DNA of 64,000 bases, taken from assembly GCF_964253035.1 (NCBI RefSeq), contig NZ_CAXUQL020000001.1:5456001-5520000 (forward strand), read 5' to 3'. Every line of letters starts with the position of its first letter. Within the stretch, counting starts at the first letter, position 1. This DNA is from Pseudorhodoferax sp032153935 (GTDB lineage Bacteria > Pseudomonadota > Gammaproteobacteria > Burkholderiales > Burkholderiaceae_C). Positions 1 through 7,609 of the stretch are shown here, piece by piece. Position numbers and translations under genes: made by a program. Under the pieces are notes generated by a model, which worked only from the letters and a program-made list of their open reading frames with translations, searched no databases and was not told where the DNA came from.

Positions 1-528
1 TCGCCCTGGCTGCTCGGCGAGCGCGTGGGCCGCGCGCAGTGGACGGCCGTGCTGCTGGGTTTTGCGGGCATGCTGTGCATCGTGCGGCCCGGCGGCAGCC
101 TGCCGCTGGTCGGCACGCTGCTGATGGCCGTCTCGGCCGTCTGCTACGCCATCTTCCAGGTGCTCACGCGCAAGCTCTCGGGCCTGGTGCCCGGCCCCGT
201 CCAGTTCGCCCACATGGCGCTGGCCTGCCTCATCGTCACCAACATCCCCGTGCTGTTCATGCCGCACGTCGCGTTGCCACCCTGGCCCGAGATGGCGCTG
301 CTGATCGCCGGCGGCGCTGTGAGCGGCAGCGCCCAGCTGCTGTTGCTGGCCGCGTTCCGGCGCGTTGGCGCGGCCACGCTGGCACCGCTCAACTACGTGC
401 AGCTGCTGCTGGCCGTGCTGATCAGCACGCTGTGGTTCCAGCGGCCGCCGGACGCACTGGCACTGGTCGGCATGGCGTTGATCGCCGTCGCGGGGGTGTA
501 CCTCGCGCGGGCGCGCCGGCCCGCCTAG
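1..528 (+). CDS. DMT-family (EamA) transporter, C-terminal part
   Basis: The reading frame is open from the first base of the window, so the N-terminus lies outside; 175 residues are visible. They contain about five hydrophobic helices separated by short polar loops, as in the second half of a ten-helix EamA/DMT permease. The family moves amino acids, amines or other metabolites across the inner membrane, mostly as exporters. The gene ends 31 bp before a GntR regulator on the same strand, so it may belong to the same metabolite-handling locus as the catabolic genes further on. The substrate cannot be read from the sequence. Confidence 0.85.
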   Translation, partial: SPWLLGERVGRAQWTAVLLGFAGMLCIVRPGGSLPLVGTLLMAVSAVCYAIFQVLTRKLSGLVPGPVQFAHMALACLIVTNIPVLFMPHVALPPWPEMALLIAGGAVSGSAQLLLLAAFRRVGAATLAPLNYVQLLLAVLISTLWFQRPPDALALVGMALIAVAGVYLARARRPA

Positions 529-559
529 ATCCACACACACGAGACAAAGGGAGCACACC

Positions 560-1249
560 ATGGTCACCAGCCGGCTTGAGGCCGCCGCACCACCCGCCTT
601 CTCCTCCATCCAGGTGCCCGACCTGGTCGGCGTGGTCGAGGCGCAGTTGCAGGAAGCCATCCTGTCGGGCCGCATCGCGCCCGGCGAGCGCATCGTCGAG
701 GCCGAGCTCGCCAGGCAGATGGGCGTGAGCCGCGCACCCGTGCGCGAGGCCGCGCGCCGGCTCGAAAGCCTGGGCCTGCTGGTCTCGCGGCCACGCCACG
801 GCTTTGCCGTGCGCACGGTCTCGGCCAAGCAGGTCAACGACCTCTACGAGGTGCGCATCCAGCTCGAACTGCTGGGCGCCGCGCTGGCCTGCCAGCATGC
901 CAGCGACGCCGAGCTGGCGGCAATGGATGCGCGCGTGAACGACATGGTGGAGCGCGCCGAGACCCTGGCCTCGCAGGAGCGCGTGGCGCTGGACCTGGAC
1001 TTCCATTTCGCGATCAGCGCGCTCTCGGGCAACCATTACCTGCACCGGCTGTTCGACAACATGCAGACCGAGGTGCGCATGTTCCTGGCGCTCAGCGAAG
1101 ACAGCTACGGCGACCTGAAGGAACTGGCCGAGACGCACCGGCCGATTGCCCATGCGCTGGCCAGGCGGGATGTGGATGCGGTGCAGCATGCGTTGCGCTT
1201 CCACCTCGAAGATGCCAAGGCGCATGCCAGTGGCTTGTTCAAGAACTGA
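560..1249 (+). CDS. GntR-family transcriptional regulator (FCD/FadR subfamily)
   Basis: The protein has 229 residues. An N-terminal winged helix-turn-helix (about residues 20-80, with ELARQMGVSRAPVREAARRL) is followed by an all-helical FCD ligand domain with metal-binding-type His residues late in the protein (for example in ETHRPIAHAL). FCD regulators usually sense small organic acids and repress nearby catabolic genes. A good ribosome site (AAAGGGAG) sits just before the ATG. The gene lies between a DMT transporter and, across a long repeat, a catabolic operon on the same strand, so that operon is a likely target (inference). Confidence 0.9.
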   Translation: MVTSRLEAAAPPAFSSIQVPDLVGVVEAQLQEAILSGRIAPGERIVEAELARQMGVSRAPVREAARRLESLGLLVSRPRHGFAVRTVSAKQVNDLYEVRIQLELLGAALACQHASDAELAAMDARVNDMVERAETLASQERVALDLDFHFAISALSGNHYLHRLFDNMQTEVRMFLALSEDSYGDLKELAETHRPIAHALARRDVDAVQHALRFHLEDAKAHASGLFKN

Positions 1250-1274
1250 GATGCGCAGCCCCGCCAAGAACATC

Positions 1275-1754
1275 GGCCGAGCGAAGCGACGGCCCGAACC
1301 CCAGGCCGAGCGCAGCGATGGCCCGTGTGGGACTTCCCCCTGTGCCCCTGCCGAGGAGCGCAGTGCCATGGGCTGCGCGGGGAACCTCGCGCTTTGTCAT
1401 CTGACTCATTGCGCTTGTCCGAGCGAAGTGAACGCAGTGAACGGTGCGAGTTGCGCAATGCAGCCCATGGCGCGAGCACCGCAGGTTGCCCGGAGCGCCA
1501 GCGCAGGGACAGGGGCACCGGGGTCGCCTTCTTTTGCTTACTTTTCTTGGCGAAGCAAGAAAAGTAAGTCCGGGTGTGGGGTGGACAGCCCCACCTCCTC
1601 ACGTCGATCAGACGTAGTGTTTCCTGCTGGCACCAGAGGCCGGGATATGCCCCCGGCAGTGCAGTCACTTTCTTTCGTTTCGCCGAAAGAAAGTAACCAA
1701 AGAAAGGGCGACCCCGGGCACGGGGTCACATCCGGGCCATCGCCGCGCTCGGCC
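1275..1754. repeat. Compound palindromic intergenic repeat, copy 1 (short form)
   Basis: This fills most of the 527-bp gene-free stretch 1250-1776. It starts with the boundary motif GGCCGAGCGNAGCGANGGCC at 1275-1294, repeated at 1304-1323, and ends with its reverse complement at 1735-1754. Inside are two long hairpins (CTTACTTTTCTTG with its complement near 1539-1571, and ACTTTCTTTCG with its complement near 1670-1698), separated by a shared core containing GGGGGCATATCCCGG. The core runs opposite to copies 2 and 3, and the outer arm present in those copies is missing on the right. Open frames cross it on both strands but resemble no protein. No transposase is seen. Confidence 0.85.
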
Positions 1755-1776
1755 ACGCAGTTGAAGGACCGCTGAG

Positions 1777-2481
1777 ATGAATGACCACTCCCGCATCGCC
1801 ATGGTCAGCGGCGGCACCCGCGGCATCGGCCTGGCCATCGCCCGCGAACTGCTGGCCCACGGCTGGCGCGTGAGCGTCGGCGCGCGCAGCGCCACCGATG
1901 CCTATGCCGGCTACAGCACCGACCAGTTGCGTGTCTACCGCTTCGACGCCAGAGACAAGCAGAGCGAGACCGACTGGGTGGCCGCCACCGTGCGCGACTT
2001 CGGCGGCATCGACGCGCTGGTGCACAACGCCGGCATCCTCAGCACACGCTCGGTGGTCGCGGCCGACGACGAGGAGGTCGACCGGCTGCTGGAGGTCAAC
2101 GTCAAGTCGCCGCTGCGCCTCACGCGCAAGGCCTGGCCGCATTTGCTGGCCGCGCGCGAAGGCAAGGTGCTGGTGATGGCCTCGCTCGCGGGCAAGCGCG
2201 TGCGCAATGCCGACGCCTCGCTCTACGCGCTCAGCAAGGCCGCGGTGCTCTCGCTGGCCCACGGCATCCGCCATTGCGGTGCCGAGGCCCGCGTGCGCTG
2301 CACGGCCCTGTGCCCCGGCTTCGTCGCGACCGACATGGTGGCCGGCCTGCCGCTCGAACAGCAACAGCAGGCCACGCGGCCCGAAGACATCGCCCGCATC
2401 GCACGCATGGCGCTGGAACTCCCCGCCTCGGCCAGCGTGGCCGAGATTCCCATCAGCTGGACCGTCGAACCCCAATACTGA
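1777..2481 (+). CDS. SDR-family NAD(P)-dependent oxidoreductase
   Basis: This is a classical short-chain dehydrogenase of 234 residues. It has the nucleotide-binding GGTRGIG motif at residues 12-18, NAG near residue 85, and the catalytic pair Tyr150/Lys154 in YALSK. It is slightly short at the C-terminus for the family. The start is supported by AAGGA about 9 bp upstream. It is the first gene after the repeat and lies 18 bp before the histone-deacetylase-like gene, so it probably heads the catabolic operon to 5892. It would oxidise or reduce an alcohol or ketone intermediate; the substrate is unknown. Confidence 0.9.
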   Translation: MNDHSRIAMVSGGTRGIGLAIARELLAHGWRVSVGARSATDAYAGYSTDQLRVYRFDARDKQSETDWVAATVRDFGGIDALVHNAGILSTRSVVAADDEEVDRLLEVNVKSPLRLTRKAWPHLLAAREGKVLVMASLAGKRVRNADASLYALSKAAVLSLAHGIRHCGAEARVRCTALCPGFVATDMVAGLPLEQQQQATRPEDIARIARMALELPASASVAEIPISWTVEPQY

Positions 2482-2499
2482 ACCGAGGTTGAACTCCCC

Positions 2500-3528
2500 A
2501 TGAAAGTCATCTACAGCGACCAGCACGTCGGCCACGACCCGCAGCAGTTCATCGTGCGCGGCCGCATGAAGCGCAGCAACGAGCAGCCCGAGCGCGGCAC
2601 GCTGCTGCTCAATGCCGCCCGCGCGCAGGGCCATGAAATCCTCGCGCCCGAAGACCATGGCCCCGGCCCGCGCGCGGCGATCCACACGCCGCAGTACCTG
2701 CGCTTCCTGGAGACTGCCTGGGAGCGCTGGCAGCAGCTCGAAGGCGCGTCCGAAGAGGTGATGCCCAACGTGCACCCCTTCCCGGGCCAGCCCTTCACCT
2801 ACCCCGACAGCCTGGTCGGCCAGGCCGGCTACCACATGGGCGACATGGCCTGCTCCATCGGCCGCCACACCTGGCATGCCGCGACCTGGTCGGCCCACGT
2901 GGCCACGCACGCGGCCCAACTCGTGCTGGACGGCGAACGCGCCGCCTACGCGCTGTGCCGCCCGCCCGGCCACCACGCCTATGCCGATCGCGCCAACGGC
3001 TTCACCTACCTCAACAACGCGGCCATCGCGGCCCAGCACCTGCGCGGCCGGCACGACCGCGTGGCGATCCTGGACATCGACGTGCACCACGGCAACGGCA
3101 CGCAGGGCATCTTCTGGCGCCGCAAGGATGTGCTGACCATCTCGCTGCACGGCGACCCGCATTTCTGCACGCCCTTCTTCACAGGCCATGCGCACGAGGT
3201 CGGCGAAGGCGAAGGCCTGGGCTACAACCTGAACCTGCCACTGGCCCGCGGCACGCAGGACGAAGGCTTCCTGGCGGCGCTGGCCACGGCCCTGTCGACC
3301 ATCCGCGCCTACGCGCCGGGCGCGCTGGTCGTGGCCCTGGGTCTGGACGCGCACGAGCATGACCCCTACCAGATGCTGGCCGTCAGCACGCCCGGATTCG
3401 GCCGCATCCTGGGCGAGATCGCGCGCCTGGGCCTGCCGACCGTGCTCGTGCAGGAAGGCGGCTACCTGTCGGAAGACCTGGGGCCCAACCTGGCGAGCGC
3501 GCTGGGCGGGTTCGAGAAGGCGGCCTGA
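2500..3528 (+). CDS. Histone deacetylase-family amidohydrolase (acetylpolyamine amidohydrolase-like)
   Basis: The 342-residue protein is a zinc-dependent arginase/deacetylase fold enzyme. Characteristic motifs are RPPGHHAY with the catalytic His158/His159 pair, the zinc-ligand block LDIDVHHGNGT, and a late GLDAHEHDPY providing a further Asp ligand. Bacterial members of this size usually remove acetyl or acyl groups from polyamines or other amines, and the N-terminal insert is typical of that group. It is followed after 2 bp by a kinase gene. In this operon it may deacylate an amine so that the downstream kinase and PLP enzyme can act (inference). Confidence 0.9.
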   Translation: MKVIYSDQHVGHDPQQFIVRGRMKRSNEQPERGTLLLNAARAQGHEILAPEDHGPGPRAAIHTPQYLRFLETAWERWQQLEGASEEVMPNVHPFPGQPFTYPDSLVGQAGYHMGDMACSIGRHTWHAATWSAHVATHAAQLVLDGERAAYALCRPPGHHAYADRANGFTYLNNAAIAAQHLRGRHDRVAILDIDVHHGNGTQGIFWRRKDVLTISLHGDPHFCTPFFTGHAHEVGEGEGLGYNLNLPLARGTQDEGFLAALATALSTIRAYAPGALVVALGLDAHEHDPYQMLAVSTPGFGRILGEIARLGLPTVLVQEGGYLSEDLGPNLASALGGFEKAA

Positions 3529-3530
3529 GC

Positions 3531-4622
3531 ATGGAAGACCTGGACGCCGCGATCCGCGCGGCCTTGCCCGAGGCCGCCGTGCTGACCGCCCCGCCGGCCC
3601 CGGTCGCCACCGACTGGGCGGCCGACCTGCTGCAACGCCTGTACGGCATGCAGGGCCAGCTCAAGCCGCTCACGGGCGAGCGCGATGCCAACTTCCTGCT
3701 GGAGCCGGCCGGCGGCGGCGCGCGCTGCATGCTCAAGCTCTCGCACCCGGACGAAGACCCGCTCGTGGCGGACTTCCAGACCCAGGCGCTGCTGTATGTC
3801 GCGCGCACCGACCCCGGCCTGCCCGTGCAGCGCCTGCTGCCGGATCGGCACGGCGCACCCTCAGCGCAGATCCAGGATGCTGAAGGCCGCACGCGCGTGG
3901 CCCGCGTGTTCAGCTACCTCGAAGGCCTGCCGATGCCGCAGGCGCCGCGCTCGGCCGCGCAGCGCAGCAGCGTGGCCCGCATGCTGGCCCGGCTCGACCG
4001 TGCGCTGGCCGGCCTGGAGCATCCGGCCGCCGCGCGCGAGCTGCCCTGGGACATCCAGCGCGCCGACCGCGTGCGCCCGTTGCTCGTGCATGTGGCCGAC
4101 CCGGCCCGCCGCGCATTGGCCGAGGCCGCGCTGGCCGGTTTCGAGCAGCGCACCAAGCCCAAGCTGGCCGAGCTGCGCCGCCAGCCCATCCACAACGACT
4201 TCAACCTCTACAACCTGCTGGTCGACCCGGCCGATGCTGCCCGTGTCTCCGGCATCCTGGACTTCGGCGACATGGTGCACGCGCCGCTCGTGGACGACCT
4301 GGCCGTCGCGGCCTCGTACCACATCGACGAGCAGGGCGATGCGCTGGCCACCATCGCGCAGTTCGCGGCCGACTACCACGCGGTCTCGCCCTTGACCGAC
4401 GCAGAAACCATGGCGCTGCTCGACCTCGTGCGCGCACGCCTGTCCATGGTGGTGGCCATCAGCGGCTGGCGCGCAGCCCGCCAGCCCGAGAACGCGCCCT
4501 ACCTCATGCGCAACAACGCCGTGTCGTGGGCCCGCCTGCAGGCCTGCGCCGACCTGACGCCCGAACAGGTGCAGGACGCCATCCACGCCACCTGCCGCAC
4601 ACTGGAGACCACCCATGCCTGA
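3531..4622 (+). CDS. Aminoglycoside phosphotransferase-family small-molecule kinase
   Basis: This is a 363-residue protein-kinase-like fold of the APH/choline-ethanolamine-hydroxylysine kinase group. The catalytic loop HNDFNLYNLL is at about residues 220-229 and the metal-binding segment ILDFGDMVHAPLVDDL follows. The stop codon overlaps the start of the class III aminotransferase by 8 bp, so the two are translationally coupled. Kinase plus class III PLP enzyme pairs are known to act as kinase and phospho-lyase on hydroxylysine or ethanolamine. That makes an amino-alcohol substrate more likely than antibiotic resistance. Confidence 0.85.
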   Translation: MEDLDAAIRAALPEAAVLTAPPAPVATDWAADLLQRLYGMQGQLKPLTGERDANFLLEPAGGGARCMLKLSHPDEDPLVADFQTQALLYVARTDPGLPVQRLLPDRHGAPSAQIQDAEGRTRVARVFSYLEGLPMPQAPRSAAQRSSVARMLARLDRALAGLEHPAAARELPWDIQRADRVRPLLVHVADPARRALAEAALAGFEQRTKPKLAELRRQPIHNDFNLYNLLVDPADAARVSGILDFGDMVHAPLVDDLAVAASYHIDEQGDALATIAQFAADYHAVSPLTDAETMALLDLVRARLSMVVAISGWRAARQPENAPYLMRNNAVSWARLQACADLTPEQVQDAIHATCRTLETTHA

Positions 4623-5892
4623 GACCTCCACCGCCGACCTGCTGGCCCGCCGTGCGCGCCTGCTGGGCCCGGCCTACCGGCTGTTCTACGAAGAGCCCTT
4701 CCACCCCGTGCGCGGCGAAGGCGTGTGGCTCTACGACCAGAAGGGCACGCCCTGGCTGGACGCCTACAACAACGTGGTGCCGCTGGGCCATGCGCGGCCC
4801 GAGGTGGTCGAAGCCATCGCGCGCCAGGCCTCCGTGCTCAACACGCACACGCGCTACCTGCACGAGGGCATCCTCGACTACGCCGAGCGCCTGCTGGCCA
4901 CCATGCCGGCCGAACTCGGCCACGCCACCTTCACCTGCACGGGCAGCGAGGCCAACGACCTGGCCATGCGCATCGCCACGGCCCACACGGGCGGCACCGG
5001 CCTCATCGTGACGCGCTTCGCCTACCACGGCGTGACTTCGGCCATTGCCTGCGCCTCGCCTTCGCTGGGCCAGTACGTGCGCATCGGCGACAACGTGCGG
5101 CTGGTCGATGCGCCCCAAGCAAGGTTCAGCGGCGATGCCGAGACCGGCAAGCGTTTCGCCGACGGCGTGCGCGCCGCCATCGCCGACCTGCAAGCCCATG
5201 GCCTCAAGCCCGCTGCCCTGCTCGTGGACACCGTGTTCTCCAGCGACGGCGTGTTCACGGCCCCGGCCGGCTTCCTGCGCGAAGCCGTGGAAGCCATCCA
5301 CGCGGCCGGCGGCGTGTTCATCGCCGACGAGGTGCAGCCCGGTTTCGGCCGCACGGGCGAGGCCTTCTGGGGCTTTGAGCGCCACGGCGTGGTGCCCGAC
5401 ATGGTGACCATGGGCAAGCCCATGGGCAACGGCCACCCGGTCGCGGGCCTCACGGTACGCCCCGAGGTCATGAAAGCCTTCGGCCAGGCCAGCCGCTACT
5501 TCAACACCTTCGGCGGCAACCCGGTCTCGATGGCTGCGGCCTCGGCCGTGCTCGACGTGATCCAGCAGAACGACCTGCAGCGCAATGCGCTCAACGTGGG
5601 CAATTACCTGCGCGAGAAGCTGGCCGCGCTGGGCCAGCACCATGCCATCGTGGGCGAGGCGCGCGGTGCCGGCCTGTTCGCGGGCCTGGAACTCGTGAGC
5701 GACCGCGCCACCCGCGCGCCGGCGACGGCCGAGGCGGCCAAGGTCGTCAACGGCCTGCGCCGGCGCCAGGTGCTGCTGAGCGCGACCGGGCCCGACGCCA
5801 ACGTGCTGAAGATCCGCCCGCCGCTGGTGTTCCAGCGCGAGCATGCCGACCTGCTGGTCGAGCGGCTGGACGAGGTGCTGGGCACGCTCTGA
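4615..5892 (+). CDS. Class III PLP-dependent aminotransferase / phospho-lyase-like enzyme
   Basis: The protein has 425 residues, normal for the family. The PLP Asp lies in IADEVQPGFGRTG and the Schiff-base lysine is Lys268 in TMGKPMGNG. Members of this subgroup (AGXT2L-like) either transaminate or eliminate phosphate from phosphorylated amino alcohols. Physical coupling to the kinase upstream favours the phospho-lyase role, producing an aldehyde or semialdehyde, but the reaction is inference. It ends the operon; 43 bp separate it from the lipid cluster. Confidence 0.88.
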   Translation: MPETSTADLLARRARLLGPAYRLFYEEPFHPVRGEGVWLYDQKGTPWLDAYNNVVPLGHARPEVVEAIARQASVLNTHTRYLHEGILDYAERLLATMPAELGHATFTCTGSEANDLAMRIATAHTGGTGLIVTRFAYHGVTSAIACASPSLGQYVRIGDNVRLVDAPQARFSGDAETGKRFADGVRAAIADLQAHGLKPAALLVDTVFSSDGVFTAPAGFLREAVEAIHAAGGVFIADEVQPGFGRTGEAFWGFERHGVVPDMVTMGKPMGNGHPVAGLTVRPEVMKAFGQASRYFNTFGGNPVSMAAASAVLDVIQQNDLQRNALNVGNYLREKLAALGQHHAIVGEARGAGLFAGLELVSDRATRAPATAEAAKVVNGLRRRQVLLSATGPDANVLKIRPPLVFQREHADLLVERLDEVLGTL

Positions 5893-5935
5893 GCGCGGGA
5901 GGGGATGGCGCTGGGCTATCCTTCGGCCCGCAACC

Positions 5936-6712
5936 ATGGGCCAAGCCTTCCAATCCCTCTCGATGCCGGCCGTGATGGCCTGGGGCCTGCTGTTCTTCGG
6001 CGGCATCTACCTCGTCTTCGGCGCGCTGAACTGGCTGCTCACGCGCCGCCTGCTGCCGGCGCTGGGCATTGGCCGCGTGCTCGACCCGCGGCCGGTCACG
6101 TCCGAGCAGCTGCGGCGCGAACTGCTGCAGTCGGGCGGCTCGGTGCTGGTCTTCGGCCTGGGCATGGTCTTTCCCTGGGGCCTGTTGCAGCTGGGCTGGG
6201 CCCGCTTCGCGGTCGACCCCAGCGGCTGGCGCATCGCGCTGGAGATCCTGGTGCTCGTGGTCTGGAACGACATCCACTTCTGGATCAACCACCGCCTGCT
6301 GCACACGCGCTGGCTCAAGCGCTTCCACGGCCCGCACCACCGCTCCATGGTCAGCACGCCCTGGTCCACCTACAGCTTCCACCCGGTGGAGGCGGCCATG
6401 CTGGGCAACGTGATCCTGCTGCCCATGGTGCTGCACGACTTCAGCTTCTGGGCACTGGCCTCGGTGCCGGTGTTCAGCCTCGTGCTCAACAACATCGGCC
6501 ACGCCAACTACGACTTCTTCACCAAGGTGCCCTACGGCCACTGGTTCGCGGCCAGCCGGCGCCACCACCTGCACCATGCAGCGCATGCGGGCAACTACGG
6601 CTTCCAGTTCACGTTCATGGATCGCTTGTTCGGCACGCGGCTTCCTGCCGATGCCGCCGATCCGCAGATCGCCGCCTGGCGGCGCAGGCAGGCCCGGCGT
6701 GCGCAGGGCTGA
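5936..6712 (+). CDS. Sterol desaturase / fatty acid hydroxylase-family membrane enzyme
   Basis: The 258-residue integral membrane protein has the diiron histidine clusters of the fatty acid hydroxylase superfamily: HFWINHRLLH, RFHGPHHRSM and a distal RRHHLHHAAH, with about four to five hydrophobic segments between them. I chose the ATG at 5936 (MGQAFQ) because upstream in-frame codons overlap the previous gene and look non-coding. The stop overlaps the GTG of the next gene, indicating coupling. It probably hydroxylates or desaturates a lipid made by the ketosynthase downstream (inference). Confidence 0.88.
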   Translation: MGQAFQSLSMPAVMAWGLLFFGGIYLVFGALNWLLTRRLLPALGIGRVLDPRPVTSEQLRRELLQSGGSVLVFGLGMVFPWGLLQLGWARFAVDPSGWRIALEILVLVVWNDIHFWINHRLLHTRWLKRFHGPHHRSMVSTPWSTYSFHPVEAAMLGNVILLPMVLHDFSFWALASVPVFSLVLNNIGHANYDFFTKVPYGHWFAASRRHHLHHAAHAGNYGFQFTFMDRLFGTRLPADAADPQIAAWRRRQARRAQG

Positions 6713-7601
6713 CCGGCTCCCGCGCCTGCGCCACCGCAGCGACTGGCAGAGCCTGCTCTACCTGGCGGCGCTGCCGGCGCTGGCCGCCTGGCAATGGATC
6801 CATGGTTTCCACCTGCTGCTCTACGCGCTGATGCTGTTCCTCACGCTGGGCATCGGCGTGATCCACCACAACCACACCCACCTGCGCATGTGGCGCGGGC
6901 GCCGCACCAACCGCGCCACCGACCTCTGGATCACGCTGCTGCAAGGCCATCCGAGCTTCGTGTTCTGGCCCGCCCATGTGGCCAACCACCACCGCCACCG
7001 GCACGGCCCCGAGGACGTGGCGCGCACCTACCGCTTCGGCGGCGACACCAACCACCTGCTGGGCTATCTGCTGCATCCGCTGCAGGCGGCCTGGGTGCTG
7101 TACCCGCTGTTCCTGCGCTGGCTGGCCAGACTCCACCGCCACCAGCCAGGCGCCTTCCGCTACTGCATGGCGCAGTACGCGGTGTGGCTGGGCTCCTGGG
7201 CGCTGCTGCTGGCGCTGGACTGGAAGAAAGCGCTGCTGTTCGTGATCGTGCCGCAGCTGCACGGCCTGCACTGGCTGCTGGCCACCAACTACCTGCAGCA
7301 CGCCCATGCCGACGGCAGCGCAGGCGGTCGCCAGCCAGCCGGGCAGCTCAACTACGCGCGCAACTTCGAGGGCTGGCTGAATCCGCTGCTGTTCAACATC
7401 GGCCTGCACACGGCCCACCACGAACACCCGCATGCGCACTGGTCGGCCCTGCGCGGCCTGCACCATGCGCACTACCGCGCGCGGGTGCACCCGGCCCTCA
7501 ACGAAGGCGGGCTCGTGCCCTATATGCTGCGCGTCTTCGTGCTCGGCAGCCTGCTGCCGCGCTACCGCAGCCGCTCGCTGATGCTGGCCAACAACAACTG
7601 A
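6699..7601 (+). CDS. Fatty acid desaturase-family protein
   Basis: This is a 300-residue membrane di-iron enzyme with the three canonical His boxes: IHHNHTHLRMW, HVANHHRHRHG and HTAHHEHPHAHW, spread among hydrophobic helices. The GTG at 6699 is preferred because it overlaps the stop of the preceding gene. A longer in-frame extension would run inside that gene. The next gene begins 8 bp downstream. Together with the hydroxylase-like protein before it, it gives the cluster two membrane oxygenase-type enzymes acting on a fatty chain. Confidence 0.88.
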   Translation: MRRADRLPRLRHRSDWQSLLYLAALPALAAWQWIHGFHLLLYALMLFLTLGIGVIHHNHTHLRMWRGRRTNRATDLWITLLQGHPSFVFWPAHVANHHRHRHGPEDVARTYRFGGDTNHLLGYLLHPLQAAWVLYPLFLRWLARLHRHQPGAFRYCMAQYAVWLGSWALLLALDWKKALLFVIVPQLHGLHWLLATNYLQHAHADGSAGGRQPAGQLNYARNFEGWLNPLLFNIGLHTAHHEHPHAHWSALRGLHHAHYRARVHPALNEGGLVPYMLRVFVLGSLLPRYRSRSLMLANNN

Positions 7602-7609
7602 CCCAGAAC

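Noticed and set aside
1726..3360. A 544-codon open frame on the minus strand opposite the SDR and amidohydrolase genes.
   Set aside because: It is rich in Arg, His, Val and Gln with no domain motif. The plus-strand proteins carry complete active sites, so this is a GC-driven shadow.
3531..4622. Calling the APH-like kinase an aminoglycoside resistance gene.
   Set aside because: It is translationally coupled to a PLP enzyme and a deacylase, which fits small-molecule catabolism better than resistance.
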